From assembly GCF_011684115.1 (NCBI RefSeq), contig NZ_JAADJV010000004.1:186001-250000 (forward strand): a stretch of DNA of 64,000 bases. Direction: 5' to 3'. The first letter of the stretch is position 1; every line of letters begins with the position of its first letter. Below the pieces are notes generated by a model. The model was not told the DNA's origin, ran no database searches, and saw only the letters and a program-made list of their open reading frames with translations. Origin of the DNA: Rahnella aceris. Its GTDB lineage: Bacteria; Pseudomonadota; Gammaproteobacteria; Enterobacterales; Enterobacteriaceae. This document shows, in pieces, positions 25,004 through 34,194 of the stretch. Position numbers and translations under genes: made by a program.

Positions 25004-25340
25004 GATTCCCCCTCAAGGCGAACTGACACCGCGCAATGCGCCCGTCGTGCTGGCACACACCCGGCGTTTCGCCCTGCCTTTCCGCAATTTCACACCCCCG
25101 GGCTACGTTCGCCCGCCCTCTTGCCCTATCACAGAAGATTGCCAAAACAGGAGACGCCTGCATTATTCAGTGTAGGAAACGAATCCGTAACTGTTCATAT
25201 TATTTATATCTATACATAGCCGGAAACGGAAATGGGATCTGTATGCTTGATTTATTTAACCCTTTTGGCGCTATACTGAAGTCATGAGTTTTGCATGATG
25301 CTGATATTGCTATTAACCGACTTATGGAAGGAGTTTTCTT
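25004..25340. other. Divergent uspB-uspA intergenic region
   Basis: 337 bp. A -10-like TATACT at 25272-25277 on the plus strand is a good candidate for uspA; GGAAGGAG (25326-25333) is a strong ribosome-binding site before the uspA ATG. The region 25010-25140 is G+C-rich with no gene recognised. Confidence 0.55.
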
Positions 25341-25781
25341 ATGGCTTACAAACACATACTTATTGCTGTGGACTTGTCACCGGAGAGCAAAGTTCTGGTC
25401 GAGAAAGCCGTTTCCATGGCGCGTCCGTATAACGCCAAAGTGTCCCTGATCCACGTTGATGTAAACTATTCCGACCTGTATACCGGTCTGATCGACGTTA
25501 ATCTGGGTGACATGCAGAAACGTATTTCCGAAGAAACGCATCACGCGTTGAACGAACTGTCGCAAAATGCCGGCTATCCGATTTCAGAAACCCTGAGCGG
25601 CAGCGGTGATTTAGCGCAGGTGCTGGTGGATGCCATCAACAAATATGGCATGGACTTAGTACTGTGCGGCCATCACCAGGATTTCTGGAGCAAACTGATG
25701 TCCTCCGCACGCCAGCTAATCAACACCGTTCATATCGACATGCTGATCGTGCCGTTGCGCGATGAGGAAGAAGAAGAATAA
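25341..25781 (+). CDS. uspA: Universal stress protein A
   Basis: Small cytosolic dimeric protein induced by growth arrest and many stresses. 146 residues; almost identical to E. coli UspA from memory ([60 protein letters not shown]). It has the UspA-type sequence without the G2xG9xG ATP-binding motif, as expected for the UspA branch. In E. coli dtpB follows; here a terminator and then convergent rsmJ follow directly. Confidence 0.98.
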   Translation: MAYKHILIAVDLSPESKVLVEKAVSMARPYNAKVSLIHVDVNYSDLYTGLIDVNLGDMQKRISEETHHALNELSQNAGYPISETLSGSGDLAQVLVDAINKYGMDLVLCGHHQDFWSKLMSSARQLINTVHIDMLIVPLRDEEEEE

Positions 25782-25800
25782 GAGGCGTTGTTGTTAATTT

Positions 25801-25838
25801 AAAAAAGCCCGCTGGTTTTCACCTGCGGGCTTTTTTTT
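25801..25838. terminator. Rho-independent terminator, uspA/rsmJ
   Basis: AAAAAAGCCCGC (25801-25812) and GCGGGCTTTTTT form a stem around a TGGTTTTCACCT loop, with T tract on the plus strand and A tract on the other side, between convergent uspA and rsmJ. Confidence 0.92.
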
Positions 25839-25874
25839 ATGACAGTAGTGGAAAGACGTTACAGCAGCGGCTTT

Positions 25875-26621
25875 CTATAACGGCGTATAGATATCAAACC
25901 GGTGGCTCTTGGTCACCACGGCGGCCTGTGCGGGGATGTCGGCCATCGGCGGCGCATAATCCGGGCGTTTCACCACAATACGTTTGGTCGCTAAACGGCG
26001 TGCCGGTTCCAGCAGGCCATCGGCATCTTCGTCCGGGCCAACCAGTCCCTGAAACACGCGCATCTCTTTCTTCACCAGCGCACTTTTCTGTTTGTGCGGA
26101 TACATCGGGTCGAGATACACCACTTCCGGCTTTGGCGAAAGCTCAGCAAGCGCCGTCAGGCTTGAGACGTGCAGCAGCGTCATACGCTCGCGCAGCCACG
26201 GGCCAATTTCTGCATCGCGATAACCCCGCGCCAGCCCATCATCAAGCAGTGCCGCGACCACCGGATTACGTTCCAGCATCCGCACTTTGCAACCCAGAGA
26301 AGCCAGCACAAACGCATCGCGGCCCAGCCCGGCGGTCGCGTCGACGACATCCGGCAGATAGCGCCCCTTGATGCCGACAGCTTTGGCCACCGCTTCACCG
26401 CGCCCGCCGCCAAATTTGCGACGATGCGCCATCGTGCCGCCGACAAAATCGACATAAATCGCGCCGAGTTTTGGCTCATCACGTTTACGTAATTCCAGAC
26501 GTTCAGGCGTCAGCACCAGTGCCATCACAGCATCCGGGTCAGACGTCAGATTCCAGCGCTGCGCCAGAACAGATAAGGCGCCTTCATCGGCGCCTTCTTC
26601 ACACAGTAAACACACACTCAC
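25875..26621 (-). CDS. rsmJ: 16S rRNA (guanine1516-N2)-methyltransferase RsmJ
   Basis: Methylates G1516 of 16S rRNA with S-adenosylmethionine. 248 residues with the SAM-binding motif [17 protein letters not shown] (near residues 91-107) and the catalytic NPPY-like motif YLDPMYPHK. It matches E. coli RsmJ (YhiQ) strongly, for example [16 protein letters not shown]. The start codon is GTG. It begins 9 bp after the prlC stop, so prlC and rsmJ form an operon, as in E. coli. Confidence 0.97.
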   Translation of the reverse strand: MSVCLLCEEGADEGALSVLAQRWNLTSDPDAVMALVLTPERLELRKRDEPKLGAIYVDFVGGTMAHRRKFGGGRGEAVAKAVGIKGRYLPDVVDATAGLGRDAFVLASLGCKVRMLERNPVVAALLDDGLARGYRDAEIGPWLRERMTLLHVSSLTALAELSPKPEVVYLDPMYPHKQKSALVKKEMRVFQGLVGPDEDADGLLEPARRLATKRIVVKRPDYAPPMADIPAQAAVVTKSHRFDIYTPL

Positions 26622-26630
26622 AGGCAGAGG

Positions 26631-28691
26631 TTATCCTTTGATTCCGTAGTGGCGCAGCATAGCATCCAGCTGCGGCTCACGCCCGCGGAAGCGTTTGAAC
26701 AGCTCCATAGGCTCTTCGGAACCGCCGCGCGACAGAATGTTATCCAGGAACGACTGACCGGTTTCGCGGTTGAAAATCCCTTCTTCTTCAAAGCGGGAAT
26801 AGGCATCTGCAGACAGCACTTCCGCCCACAGATAGCTGTAGTAACCGGCCGCATAACCGCCTGCAAAGATGTGGCTGAAGGCATGCGGGAACCGGCCCCA
26901 TGAAGGTGACGGCACCACGGCAACCTGTTTCTTGATTTCAGCCAGCGTTTGCAGGATTTGCGCGCCTTTAGCCGGGTCATATTCCGCATGCATACGGAAA
27001 TCGAACAGGCCGAATTCCAGCTGACGCAGGATAAACAACGCCGCCTGATAGTTTTTCGCCGCCAGCATTTTATCCAGCATCTCTTTCGGCAACGGTTCGC
27101 CGGTTTCGAAATGACCGGAGATAAACGCCAGTGCGTCCGGCTCCCAGCACCAGTTTTCCATAAACTGGCTTGGCAGCTCGACAGCATCCCACGGCACACC
27201 GGCAATACCGGCGACTCCCGGCGTGTCGATGCGGGTCAGCATATGATGCAGGCCGTGACCGAATTCATGGAACAGCGTCGTGACTTCGTTATGGGTAAAC
27301 AGCGCCGGTTTGTTGCCGACCGGACCGTTAAAGTTACAGGTCAGGTACGCGACCGGTTTTTGCAGTTCGCCGTCGGCTTTACGCATGCTGCCAACGCAGT
27401 CGTTCATCCATGCGCCACCGCGTTTGTGTTCGCGGGCATACAGGTCGAGATAGAAGCTGCCGCGCAGGTCGCCGGTTTCATCGAACAGGTCGAAGAAACG
27501 CACGTCTTTATGCCAGGTTTCTACGTCTTTACGTTCTTTGGCGGTGATGCCGTAAATGCGTTTCACCACTTCAAACAGCCCTTCCAGCGCACGCTGCTCA
27601 GGGAAGTAAGGACGTAACTGTTCGTCGTTGATGGAGAACAGATGCTGTTTCTGTTTTTCGCCGTAGAACGGCAAATCCCAGGCTTCCATTTCGTCCACAC
27701 CGAAATGTTCTTTGGCGAAAGCACGCAGTTGGGCCAGTTCCTGCTCGCCCTGCGGACGCGCACGGGTTGCCAGACCGCTCAGGAAGTCGATCACCTGTTT
27801 CGGGCTTTCGGCCATTTTGGTGGCGAGAGACATATCCGCGAAAGAATCAAAACCTAACAACTGAGCCAGTTCGTGACGCAGCGCCAGTTCTTCGGCCATG
27901 ACTTCACTGTTGTCCCACTTACCGGCATTCGGACCCTGATCGGAGGCGCGGGTAGCAAATGCGCGGTACATCTCTTCACGCAGTTCACGGTTTTCGCCAT
28001 AGGTGATCACCGGCAGATAGCTCGGGATATCCAGCGTCAACAGCCAGCCTTCCTGCTCTTTCGATTCTGCCAGCGCTTTCGCGGCGGCCAGCGCACTTTC
28101 CGGCAGACCTTTCAGGTCATTCTCATCAGAGATGAGTTTGCTCCAGCCCATCGTGGCGTCGAGCACGTTGTTGCTGTAGGTCGAACCCAGCTCAGACAGA
28201 CGCGCGGAAATTTCGCCATAGCGCTTTTGTTTTTCCATCGGCAAACCAATGCCGGACAGCTCAAAATCACGCAGCGCGTTATCAATGGCTTTTTTCTGTG
28301 CCACGGACAGCGTGCTGAAATGTTCGCTGTCTTTTAAATCGCGGTAGGCCTGATACAAACCGGCGTGCTGCCCGGTCCAGGTGCTGAATTCAGACAGAAT
28401 CGGCAGGCACTGCTCGTAAGCTTCACGCAGTTCCGGGCTGTTTTTTACGGCATTGAGATGCCCCACCGGCGACCAGATGCGGCTCAGGCGGTCATCACTT
28501 TCGGCCAGCGGCTGACAGAGATTTTCCCAGGTATAAGGCGCGCCCTGCGCGACAACACGTTCGATCGTCTGACGGCTTTCTTCGATAGCGGATTTCATCG
28601 CAGGGACAATATGTTCAGGCTTGATCGCAGAGAAAGGAGGCAGGGAGAACGGTTTTAAGAGCGGATTCGACGCGTTTTGCTGTTCAGTCAT
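26631..28691 (-). CDS. prlC: Oligopeptidase A (M3 zinc metallopeptidase)
   Basis: Cytosolic zinc endopeptidase that degrades signal peptides and short peptides; in E. coli it is heat-shock regulated. 686 residues, the size of E. coli PrlC/OpdA. The zinc site is HEFGH at about residues 475-479, with the third ligand Glu in the ELPSQFMENW segment. First gene of the prlC-rsmJ operon, divergent from rlmJ. The second M3 family member in this window is dcp, a paralogue of different specificity. Confidence 0.97.
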   Translation of the reverse strand: MTEQQNASNPLLKPFSLPPFSAIKPEHIVPAMKSAIEESRQTIERVVAQGAPYTWENLCQPLAESDDRLSRIWSPVGHLNAVKNSPELREAYEQCLPILSEFSTWTGQHAGLYQAYRDLKDSEHFSTLSVAQKKAIDNALRDFELSGIGLPMEKQKRYGEISARLSELGSTYSNNVLDATMGWSKLISDENDLKGLPESALAAAKALAESKEQEGWLLTLDIPSYLPVITYGENRELREEMYRAFATRASDQGPNAGKWDNSEVMAEELALRHELAQLLGFDSFADMSLATKMAESPKQVIDFLSGLATRARPQGEQELAQLRAFAKEHFGVDEMEAWDLPFYGEKQKQHLFSINDEQLRPYFPEQRALEGLFEVVKRIYGITAKERKDVETWHKDVRFFDLFDETGDLRGSFYLDLYAREHKRGGAWMNDCVGSMRKADGELQKPVAYLTCNFNGPVGNKPALFTHNEVTTLFHEFGHGLHHMLTRIDTPGVAGIAGVPWDAVELPSQFMENWCWEPDALAFISGHFETGEPLPKEMLDKMLAAKNYQAALFILRQLEFGLFDFRMHAEYDPAKGAQILQTLAEIKKQVAVVPSPSWGRFPHAFSHIFAGGYAAGYYSYLWAEVLSADAYSRFEEEGIFNRETGQSFLDNILSRGGSEEPMELFKRFRGREPQLDAMLRHYGIKG

Positions 28692-28872
28692 AGGGCCAGT
28701 CCTTCGTAATAGCGTTTGTGGCTGATGCGCCTGTGGCGCACCACGCCGTGAATTCGGGTCGTCTTAAAGATGACGTAACTTCTAACATGCGGTCAAGTTA
28801 CGGGGAAATCAATGGGTGGCGGCGGGATAGTCTTTAATGGATAATGCCGCGAAGCCGCAGGAGAAGCCGCAC

Positions 28873-29715
28873 ATGTTGAGTTACCGCCACAGTTTTCACG
28901 CCGGCAACCATGCCGACGTACTGAAACACACCGTTCAGAGCCTGATCATTGAATCTCTGAAAGAAAAAGAAAAGCCCTTCCTTTATCTCGACACCCACGC
29001 GGGTGCCGGGCGTTATCAGCTGAGCGGCGAACATGCCGAACGTACTGGCGAATATCTGGAAGGCATCGCGCGCATCTGGCAGCGGGACGATATTCCTGAA
29101 GAACTGGCGGCGTATATGTCGGTCGTCAATCACTTCAACCGCAACGAGAACCTGCGTTATTACCCGGGTTCACCGCTGATTGCCCGTCAGTTGCTGCGCG
29201 AAGACGACAAGCTGCACCTGACCGAACTGCACCCGAGCGATTTCCCGCTGCTGCGCAGTGAATTCCAGAAAGATGACCGTACCCGCGTTGCGCGTGCCGA
29301 CGGTTATCAGCAGTTGAAAGCCCAGTTGCCACCACCTTCACGTCGCGGGCTGATCCTGATGGACCCGCCGTACGAAATGAAAACCGATTATCAGGATGTG
29401 GTAAAAGGCATTCAGGAAGGCTACAAACGTTTTGCCACCGGCACTTACGCGTTGTGGTATCCGGTGGTGATGCGCCAGCAAATTAAGAAAATGCTGCGTG
29501 ATCTCGAAGCAACCGGCATCCGCCGTATTCTGCAAATCGAACTGGGCGTGCGCCCGGACAGCGATCAGCGCGGCATGACCGCTTCCGGCATGATCGTGAT
29601 TAACCCGCCATGGAAGCTCGAGCAGCAGATGAACAACGTACTGCCGTGGCTGCTCAAAGTGCTGGTGCCTTCCGGTACCGGTCACACCACGGTGAACTGG
29701 GTAGTGCCTGAGTAA
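28873..29715 (+). CDS. rlmJ: 23S rRNA (adenine2030-N6)-methyltransferase RlmJ
   Basis: Methylates N6 of A2030 in 23S rRNA. 280 residues, beginning MLSYRHSFHAGNHADVLKH as in E. coli RlmJ. The catalytic motif DPPYEMKTDY is near residue 164 and the SAM-binding YLDTHAGAGRY near residue 37. A longer frame starts at 28837, but AGGAG lies eight bases before the ATG at 28873 and homologues start there. Adjacent to gor, as in E. coli. Confidence 0.97.
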   Translation: MLSYRHSFHAGNHADVLKHTVQSLIIESLKEKEKPFLYLDTHAGAGRYQLSGEHAERTGEYLEGIARIWQRDDIPEELAAYMSVVNHFNRNENLRYYPGSPLIARQLLREDDKLHLTELHPSDFPLLRSEFQKDDRTRVARADGYQQLKAQLPPPSRRGLILMDPPYEMKTDYQDVVKGIQEGYKRFATGTYALWYPVVMRQQIKKMLRDLEATGIRRILQIELGVRPDSDQRGMTASGMIVINPPWKLEQQMNNVLPWLLKVLVPSGTGHTTVNWVVPE

Positions 29716-29891
29716 GTAAAGAATTTCCCTTCGCTGAGGCCTTTTTCTAAGGTCTCAGCTATCAAACCTATTGCAGCCATCGATCCAAACTTTGCGACAA
29801 AACGCATTCACGCGCTAAACTCACAAGCAATTTTTAAGATTAGCGACGCCGGTATGGCGTTCTTCATTTTTGACAACTCATGGAAAATCCG

Positions 29892-31244
29892 ATGACCAAA
29901 CATTATGACTATCTGGCAATTGGCGGCGGCAGCGGCGGTATCGCATCAATCAACCGTGCAGCCATGTATGGGAAAAAATGTGCGCTGATCGAAGCTAAAG
30001 AGCTGGGCGGCACGTGCGTCAACGTGGGTTGTGTCCCGAAAAAAGTGATGTGGCATGCCGCGCAAATCGCTGAAGCGATCCGCAACTACGGCCCGGATTA
30101 CGGCTTTGATACCACCGTGAACAGCTTCAACTGGAAAACGCTGGTCGCCAACCGTACCGCCTACATCGACCGTATCCATACCTCGTACGATAACGTGCTG
30201 GGCAAAAATAACGTTGATGTGATCAAAGGCTTCGCCCGTTTCGTTGACGATCATACTGTGGAAGTGAACGGTGAGAAGATCACGGCAGATCACATCCTGA
30301 TCGCTACCGGCGGACGCCCGAGCCATCCGGATATTCCGGGTGCAGAATACGGCATTGATTCAGACGGTTTCTTCGATCTGACCGAAATGCCAAAACGCGT
30401 TGCAGTGGTTGGCGCAGGTTATATCGCGGTAGAAATCGCCGGTGTGATGAACGCGCTGGGTGCTGAAACTCACCTGTTCGTGCGTAAACACGCGCCGCTG
30501 CGGACTTTCGATCCGCTGATCGTTGAAACGCTGGTGGAAGTGATGGAAACCGAAGGCCCGGCGCTGCATAAAGAATCCATTCCGAAAGAAGTGGTGAAAA
30601 ATGCCGACGGCAGCCTGACGCTTAAGCTGGAAAACGGTCAGGAATTTGAAGTCGACAGCCTGGTCTGGGCGATTGGCCGCGAACCGGAAACCGATAACTT
30701 CAATCTGAAAGCGACCGGCGTGAAAACCAACGAAAAAGGTTACATCGTCGTCGATAAGTTCCAGAACACCAGCGTAAACGGGATTTACGCCGTTGGCGAT
30801 AATACCGGTGCCGTTGAACTGACTCCGGTTGCCGTTGCTGCGGGTCGTCGTCTGTCTGAGCGTCTGTTTAACAACAAACCTGACGAACATCTGGATTACA
30901 GCAACATTGCGACCGTGGTGTTCAGTCACCCGCCAATCGGTACGGTCGGTCTGACTGAACCGCAGGCGAAAGAGCAGTTCGGCGAAGAAAACGTGAAAGT
31001 CTACAAATCTGCTTTCACCGCCATGTACACTGCCGTCACTCAACACCGCCAGCCGTGCCGCATGAAACTGGTGTGCGTCGGTGCTGAAGAGAAAATCGTC
31101 GGTATCCACGGTATCGGCTACGGTATGGATGAAATGTTGCAGGGCTTTGCGGTCGCACTGAAAATGGGCGCGACCAAGAAAGACTTCGACAACACCGTCG
31201 CCATCCACCCGACCGGTGCGGAAGAGTTTGTTACTATGCGTTAA
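29892..31244 (+). CDS. gor: Glutathione reductase
   Basis: NADPH-dependent flavoenzyme keeping glutathione reduced in the cytosol. 450 residues, as in E. coli Gor. FAD-binding [11 protein letters not shown] at the N-terminus, redox-active disulphide GGTCVNVGC (Cys42/Cys47), NADPH-binding GAGYIAVE with the Arg-containing RKHAPLR, and the C-terminal HPTGAEE with the catalytic His-Glu pair. The start at 29892 is taken because homologues begin MTKHYDY and GGA is eight bases before it; a longer in-frame ATG is at 29880. No OxyR site was identified. Confidence 0.98.
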   Translation: MTKHYDYLAIGGGSGGIASINRAAMYGKKCALIEAKELGGTCVNVGCVPKKVMWHAAQIAEAIRNYGPDYGFDTTVNSFNWKTLVANRTAYIDRIHTSYDNVLGKNNVDVIKGFARFVDDHTVEVNGEKITADHILIATGGRPSHPDIPGAEYGIDSDGFFDLTEMPKRVAVVGAGYIAVEIAGVMNALGAETHLFVRKHAPLRTFDPLIVETLVEVMETEGPALHKESIPKEVVKNADGSLTLKLENGQEFEVDSLVWAIGREPETDNFNLKATGVKTNEKGYIVVDKFQNTSVNGIYAVGDNTGAVELTPVAVAAGRRLSERLFNNKPDEHLDYSNIATVVFSHPPIGTVGLTEPQAKEQFGEENVKVYKSAFTAMYTAVTQHRQPCRMKLVCVGAEEKIVGIHGIGYGMDEMLQGFAVALKMGATKKDFDNTVAIHPTGAEEFVTMR

Positions 31245-31264
31245 TTCGCCAGTCGGTAAAAAAT

Positions 31265-31300
31265 AAAGGCCTGAGATTTTCTGATCTCAGGCCTTTTTGC
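31265..31300 (+). terminator. Rho-independent terminator after gor
   Basis: AAAGGCCTGAGA (31265-31276) pairs perfectly with TCTCAGGCCTTT (31285-31296), followed by TTGC and more T. Confidence 0.93.
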
Positions 31301-31511
31301 TTTTCGACATTGAGCTCAGGGAAATTCAATATGAATTTCTAAGAAAGGTAAAAAACTTAAAATTAAAACCTTTTGAATTCATGTTGATATATAGAAAACC
31401 AAAAAAAACTTAACTTAAATAGTTATTTAACTAATTAAAACGGCGTTTCAAAACCTCATCTTAGAAAAAGACAGCGCAATTCCTGTGCTGGCATTAGAAG
31501 GAATTAATGAA

Positions 31512-31745
31512 ATGGCTAAAAATGATAATGAATTTATTAATCTGGATAAATCTCAAGAATATGAGTTAAAAGATTGGTTGGGGCGTAATGAGTATTCCAG
31601 AAGTCAGGATAACGTTGATGAGTTAAGAAATATTATCATCGATAAACTGAAAAATGGTGACACTGCAAAGAATGTCAGATGGTCCGAACTCGACGCAGCG
31701 CTTGCAAACCACCCAAGCTGGTTTAGCGGTTTGGCAACTAAGTAA
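31512..31745 (+). CDS. Small acidic hypothetical protein
   Basis: 77 residues, soluble, charged, with no signal peptide. The C-terminal half (KNVRWSELDAALANHPSWFSGL) looks like a short helical domain. GAAGGA precedes the ATG at 31512 by nine bases; an alternative start is at 31485. Low G+C and isolated between gor and cho, so it may be a recent acquisition. I do not recognise the family. Confidence 0.6.
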   Translation: MAKNDNEFINLDKSQEYELKDWLGRNEYSRSQDNVDELRNIIIDKLKNGDTAKNVRWSELDAALANHPSWFSGLATK

Positions 31746-31828
31746 TACAACAAAAGCGAATAAAAGAGGCGATTCATAGCCTCCTCTCACGAGTGAGCGA
31801 ACTGCTCACTCGTTTTCATTGTACTTTC

Positions 31829-32680
31829 TCAGTCCAGCAAAATCACTTTCGAACTCTCCGTCTCGAATAGCGGCTTACAGAGTATTTTATAACTGTCGCG
31901 GTCAAAGTGCTGCACAGCAATATCGAAGGCTTTGGCGTCTTCCAGCGTTTTGACCGTTCCCAGATAGAACCAGTGATTGATGACGTGATAATCGGTCAGC
32001 CCGTTGGCTTCTTCGGCGATGGCAATGCGCCCCGGATACGGCCAGCTGCGGATTCTCAGGGTGCTGAGTGCATTTCTGAGGCGCGCCTGATGGACGTCGG
32101 GCGTCTCTTTACCGCAACAGACACCGGCACATTTGCCGAGTGAAAAGCGGAAACACGCACGATTTTTTGCCAGTTTTTCCAGCCCCAGCGCGCCGTAACA
32201 CAGCTTTTCCTGATCGGCGATATCCCGGATTTTTTCGACTGCCGACATTTTAGTTTTAAACAGGCCAAATAAATCTTCGCTGTGAGAAAAATCCACGTCA
32301 TCACTAAACACAATACTGGCCGTCAGCCCCTGAAGCCGGATCGAACACAGCTTGCGGGCGGTGCGCAGCCGCTTATTAAACAGCGGTCGTCGGGTTTTAA
32401 TCAGATCCGATTCCAGCAGTAACGCCCCCACTTCACCGATCGTCTCAATGAATTCAATATCGCGGGTCATATGCAGAAGTTTGGCTTCGGCAGGATTGCG
32501 GAAATGCGACATCACGCGGCTGCGGATATTCACGCTTTTACCGATATACAGCGGAAAGGCATTATCGTCGCCGTAAAAAATATAGACGCCGCTGCCGTTG
32601 GGTAAGTTTTCTAAGGTATGGCGAAGATGTTCAGGGTACTGATAAAGCTCGGTAAAAAACTCTTTTTCGGGATTCCACAA
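31829..32680 (-). CDS. cho: Excinuclease Cho (UvrC homologue), SOS-controlled
   Basis: Makes the 3' incision in UvrAB-dependent nucleotide excision repair of bulky lesions. 283 residues, about the size of E. coli Cho and corresponding to the N-terminal half of UvrC. The GIY-YIG nuclease motif is GVYIF ... LYIGKSVNIRSRVMSH near residues 30-62, and NKRLRTARKLCSI follows. A Cys cluster (CAGVCCGKE) is present, as in E. coli Cho. The start appears to be TTG. A LexA box lies 54 bp upstream. Confidence 0.93.
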   Translation of the reverse strand: MWNPEKEFFTELYQYPEHLRHTLENLPNGSGVYIFYGDDNAFPLYIGKSVNIRSRVMSHFRNPAEAKLLHMTRDIEFIETIGEVGALLLESDLIKTRRPLFNKRLRTARKLCSIRLQGLTASIVFSDDVDFSHSEDLFGLFKTKMSAVEKIRDIADQEKLCYGALGLEKLAKNRACFRFSLGKCAGVCCGKETPDVHQARLRNALSTLRIRSWPYPGRIAIAEEANGLTDYHVINHWFYLGTVKTLEDAKAFDIAVQHFDRDSYKILCKPLFETESSKVILLD

Positions 32681-32733
32681 AATAACTGACCTGCTTTAAC
32701 CGGATAAACGTCGTATAGAAAACAGACGAATAA

Positions 32734-32753
32734 TACTGGCGATTTATACAGCC
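32734..32753. promoter_or_regulatory. LexA (SOS) box upstream of cho
   Basis: TACTGGCGATTTATACAGCC has CTG-N10-CAG spacing and matches about 14 of 20 positions of the SOS consensus TACTGTATATATATACAGTA. It is 54 bp upstream of the cho start, between cho and the ABM gene. Confidence 0.78.
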
Positions 32754-32800
32754 TTCAACCTTTATGGAAAAAATCGGGTGTAAATGTTGGACGTCAGGAT

Positions 32801-33109
32801 TTACGCCTGCGTACGCAGCTCAATATATTCCTGTCCGCTCAGTAAGTTGGCTAATGCCGCCTCACGGATTTCGCGCTGATCGGATTGTATCCAGAGATAC
32901 AAATTATCGACGTTATCAAACCGCACCAGCACGGTATAGATAGTTTCGCCATGCACCGGGCGCAGGATATTTACATTCTGATAACCTGGAAACCGGGCCG
33001 CATCGGTCTTCAGCTGTTCCAGCCAGCGTTCATATTCCGTCAGCTTATCCCGCTGTACGCCGTGGGTGATCACCAGAGTAATGTGGTCAGGTTGATGAGG
33101 ATAAGTCAC
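32801..33109 (-). CDS. Antibiotic biosynthesis monooxygenase (ABM) domain protein
   Basis: 102 residues forming one ferredoxin-like ABM fold; such proteins act as quinone or small-aromatic monooxygenases or as degradation helpers. Features: HITLVITHGVQRDKLTEYERW at the N-terminus and TIYTVLVRFDNVDNLYLW in the middle. The start is GTG, with AAGGAA seven bases upstream. It is divergent from the LysR regulator gene (about 140 bp apart). The MFS exporter downstream carries a similar C-terminal domain. Confidence 0.82.
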   Translation of the reverse strand: MTYPHQPDHITLVITHGVQRDKLTEYERWLEQLKTDAARFPGYQNVNILRPVHGETIYTVLVRFDNVDNLYLWIQSDQREIREAALANLLSGQEYIELRTQA

Positions 33110-33248
33110 AGGATGTTCCTTCTGATTAACCGTTGTTCTGGTTAACTGAATGTTGCGTTATATTCATGAACGATACGAAATCAACACGGCCATTCATAAC
33201 GGAAATATTTTGGGTTGTTGTTAAACAATTTTTGGGGTGGGGAAAATA

Positions 33249-34157
33249 ATGCGATTAAGCCTTGAAGCGCTGCTGATCCTGGATGCGCTGGACAGACACG
33301 GCACTTTTGCCGCAGCGGCCGCCAGACTGTTTAAAACCGCTTCTGCACTGAGTTATACCGTGCAGAAAATGGAAAGTGACCTGAACATCAAACTTCTGGA
33401 CCGCTCAGGCCATCGCGCGACATTCACACCAACAGGCCGTCTGATGCTGGAAAAAGGCCGTGTGCTGCTGCGTGCCGTCAGTGAGCTGGAACAACAAGCG
33501 CAGTACGTCGAAAGCGGCTGGGAAAGCAAACTGACCATCAGCGTCGATGCTTCCGTCCCCTTCGCGCTGCTTGCGCCGTTGATTGACCGTTTTTACGCAG
33601 AACATCAGCACACGCAGTTATTGTTCCGCCACGATGTACTGGCCGGTTGCTGGGAAGCGCTGAGTTATGGCGAAGCCGACATCGTATTTGGTGCCGTGCA
33701 GGAACCGGTGACGCGCAGCGGCATTGAATACCGTCCGATCGGCTGGCTGGAATATGTGTTTGCTGTCGCGCCGCATCACCCGCTCGCCTCGCTGCCGGAA
33801 CCGCTGGTGCGTGAGCAAATCCGTCAGTATCGCGCCGTGGTGGTTCACGACACGTCACGCCATGGCACAGGCGCGGATTTGCGCGTGCTCGATGAGCAGA
33901 AAATGCTCAGCGTTCATGATTTTAACGCCAAAGTTCACGCACAAATTGCCGGGCTGGGTTGTGGCTATCTGCCGCGTTATCTGGCCGCCCCCCATCTCGA
34001 AAGCGGTGCGCTGGTTGAACGTCGTCTGGATACCGAAACCCGCCGCGATCAGGCTTTTATGGCCTGGAACGAAAACGCGACCGGCAACGCTGCCATGTGG
34101 TGGCGCGAAAATTTACAGGATTTCGAGGGCATTGCGGCGGTGTACAGCCAGGCCTGA
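33249..34157 (+). CDS. LysR-family transcriptional regulator (YhaJ-like)
   Basis: DNA-binding regulator with an N-terminal winged helix-turn-helix (SLEALLILDALDRHGTFAAA ... ALSYTVQKMESDL) and a LysR substrate-binding domain from about residue 90. 302 residues. GGGGAAAATA precedes the ATG at 33249; an in-frame GTG lies at 33237. The sequence resembles the E. coli YhaJ group, whose members sit near DoxX and pirin-type genes. It is divergent from the ABM gene and likely controls the surrounding small-molecule cluster. Confidence 0.9.
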   Translation: MRLSLEALLILDALDRHGTFAAAAARLFKTASALSYTVQKMESDLNIKLLDRSGHRATFTPTGRLMLEKGRVLLRAVSELEQQAQYVESGWESKLTISVDASVPFALLAPLIDRFYAEHQHTQLLFRHDVLAGCWEALSYGEADIVFGAVQEPVTRSGIEYRPIGWLEYVFAVAPHHPLASLPEPLVREQIRQYRAVVVHDTSRHGTGADLRVLDEQKMLSVHDFNAKVHAQIAGLGCGYLPRYLAAPHLESGALVERRLDTETRRDQAFMAWNENATGNAAMWWRENLQDFEGIAAVYSQA

Positions 34158-34162
34158 AAAAC

Positions 34163-34187
34163 AAAAAGCCGCACAATGCGGCTTTTT
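34163..34187. terminator. Bidirectional rho-independent terminator
   Basis: AAAAAGCCGC (34163-34172) and GCGGCTTTTT (34178-34187) form a perfect 10-bp stem with a 5-nt loop, between the convergent LysR gene and MFS gene. Confidence 0.92.
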
Positions 34188-34194
34188 ACGGCGA

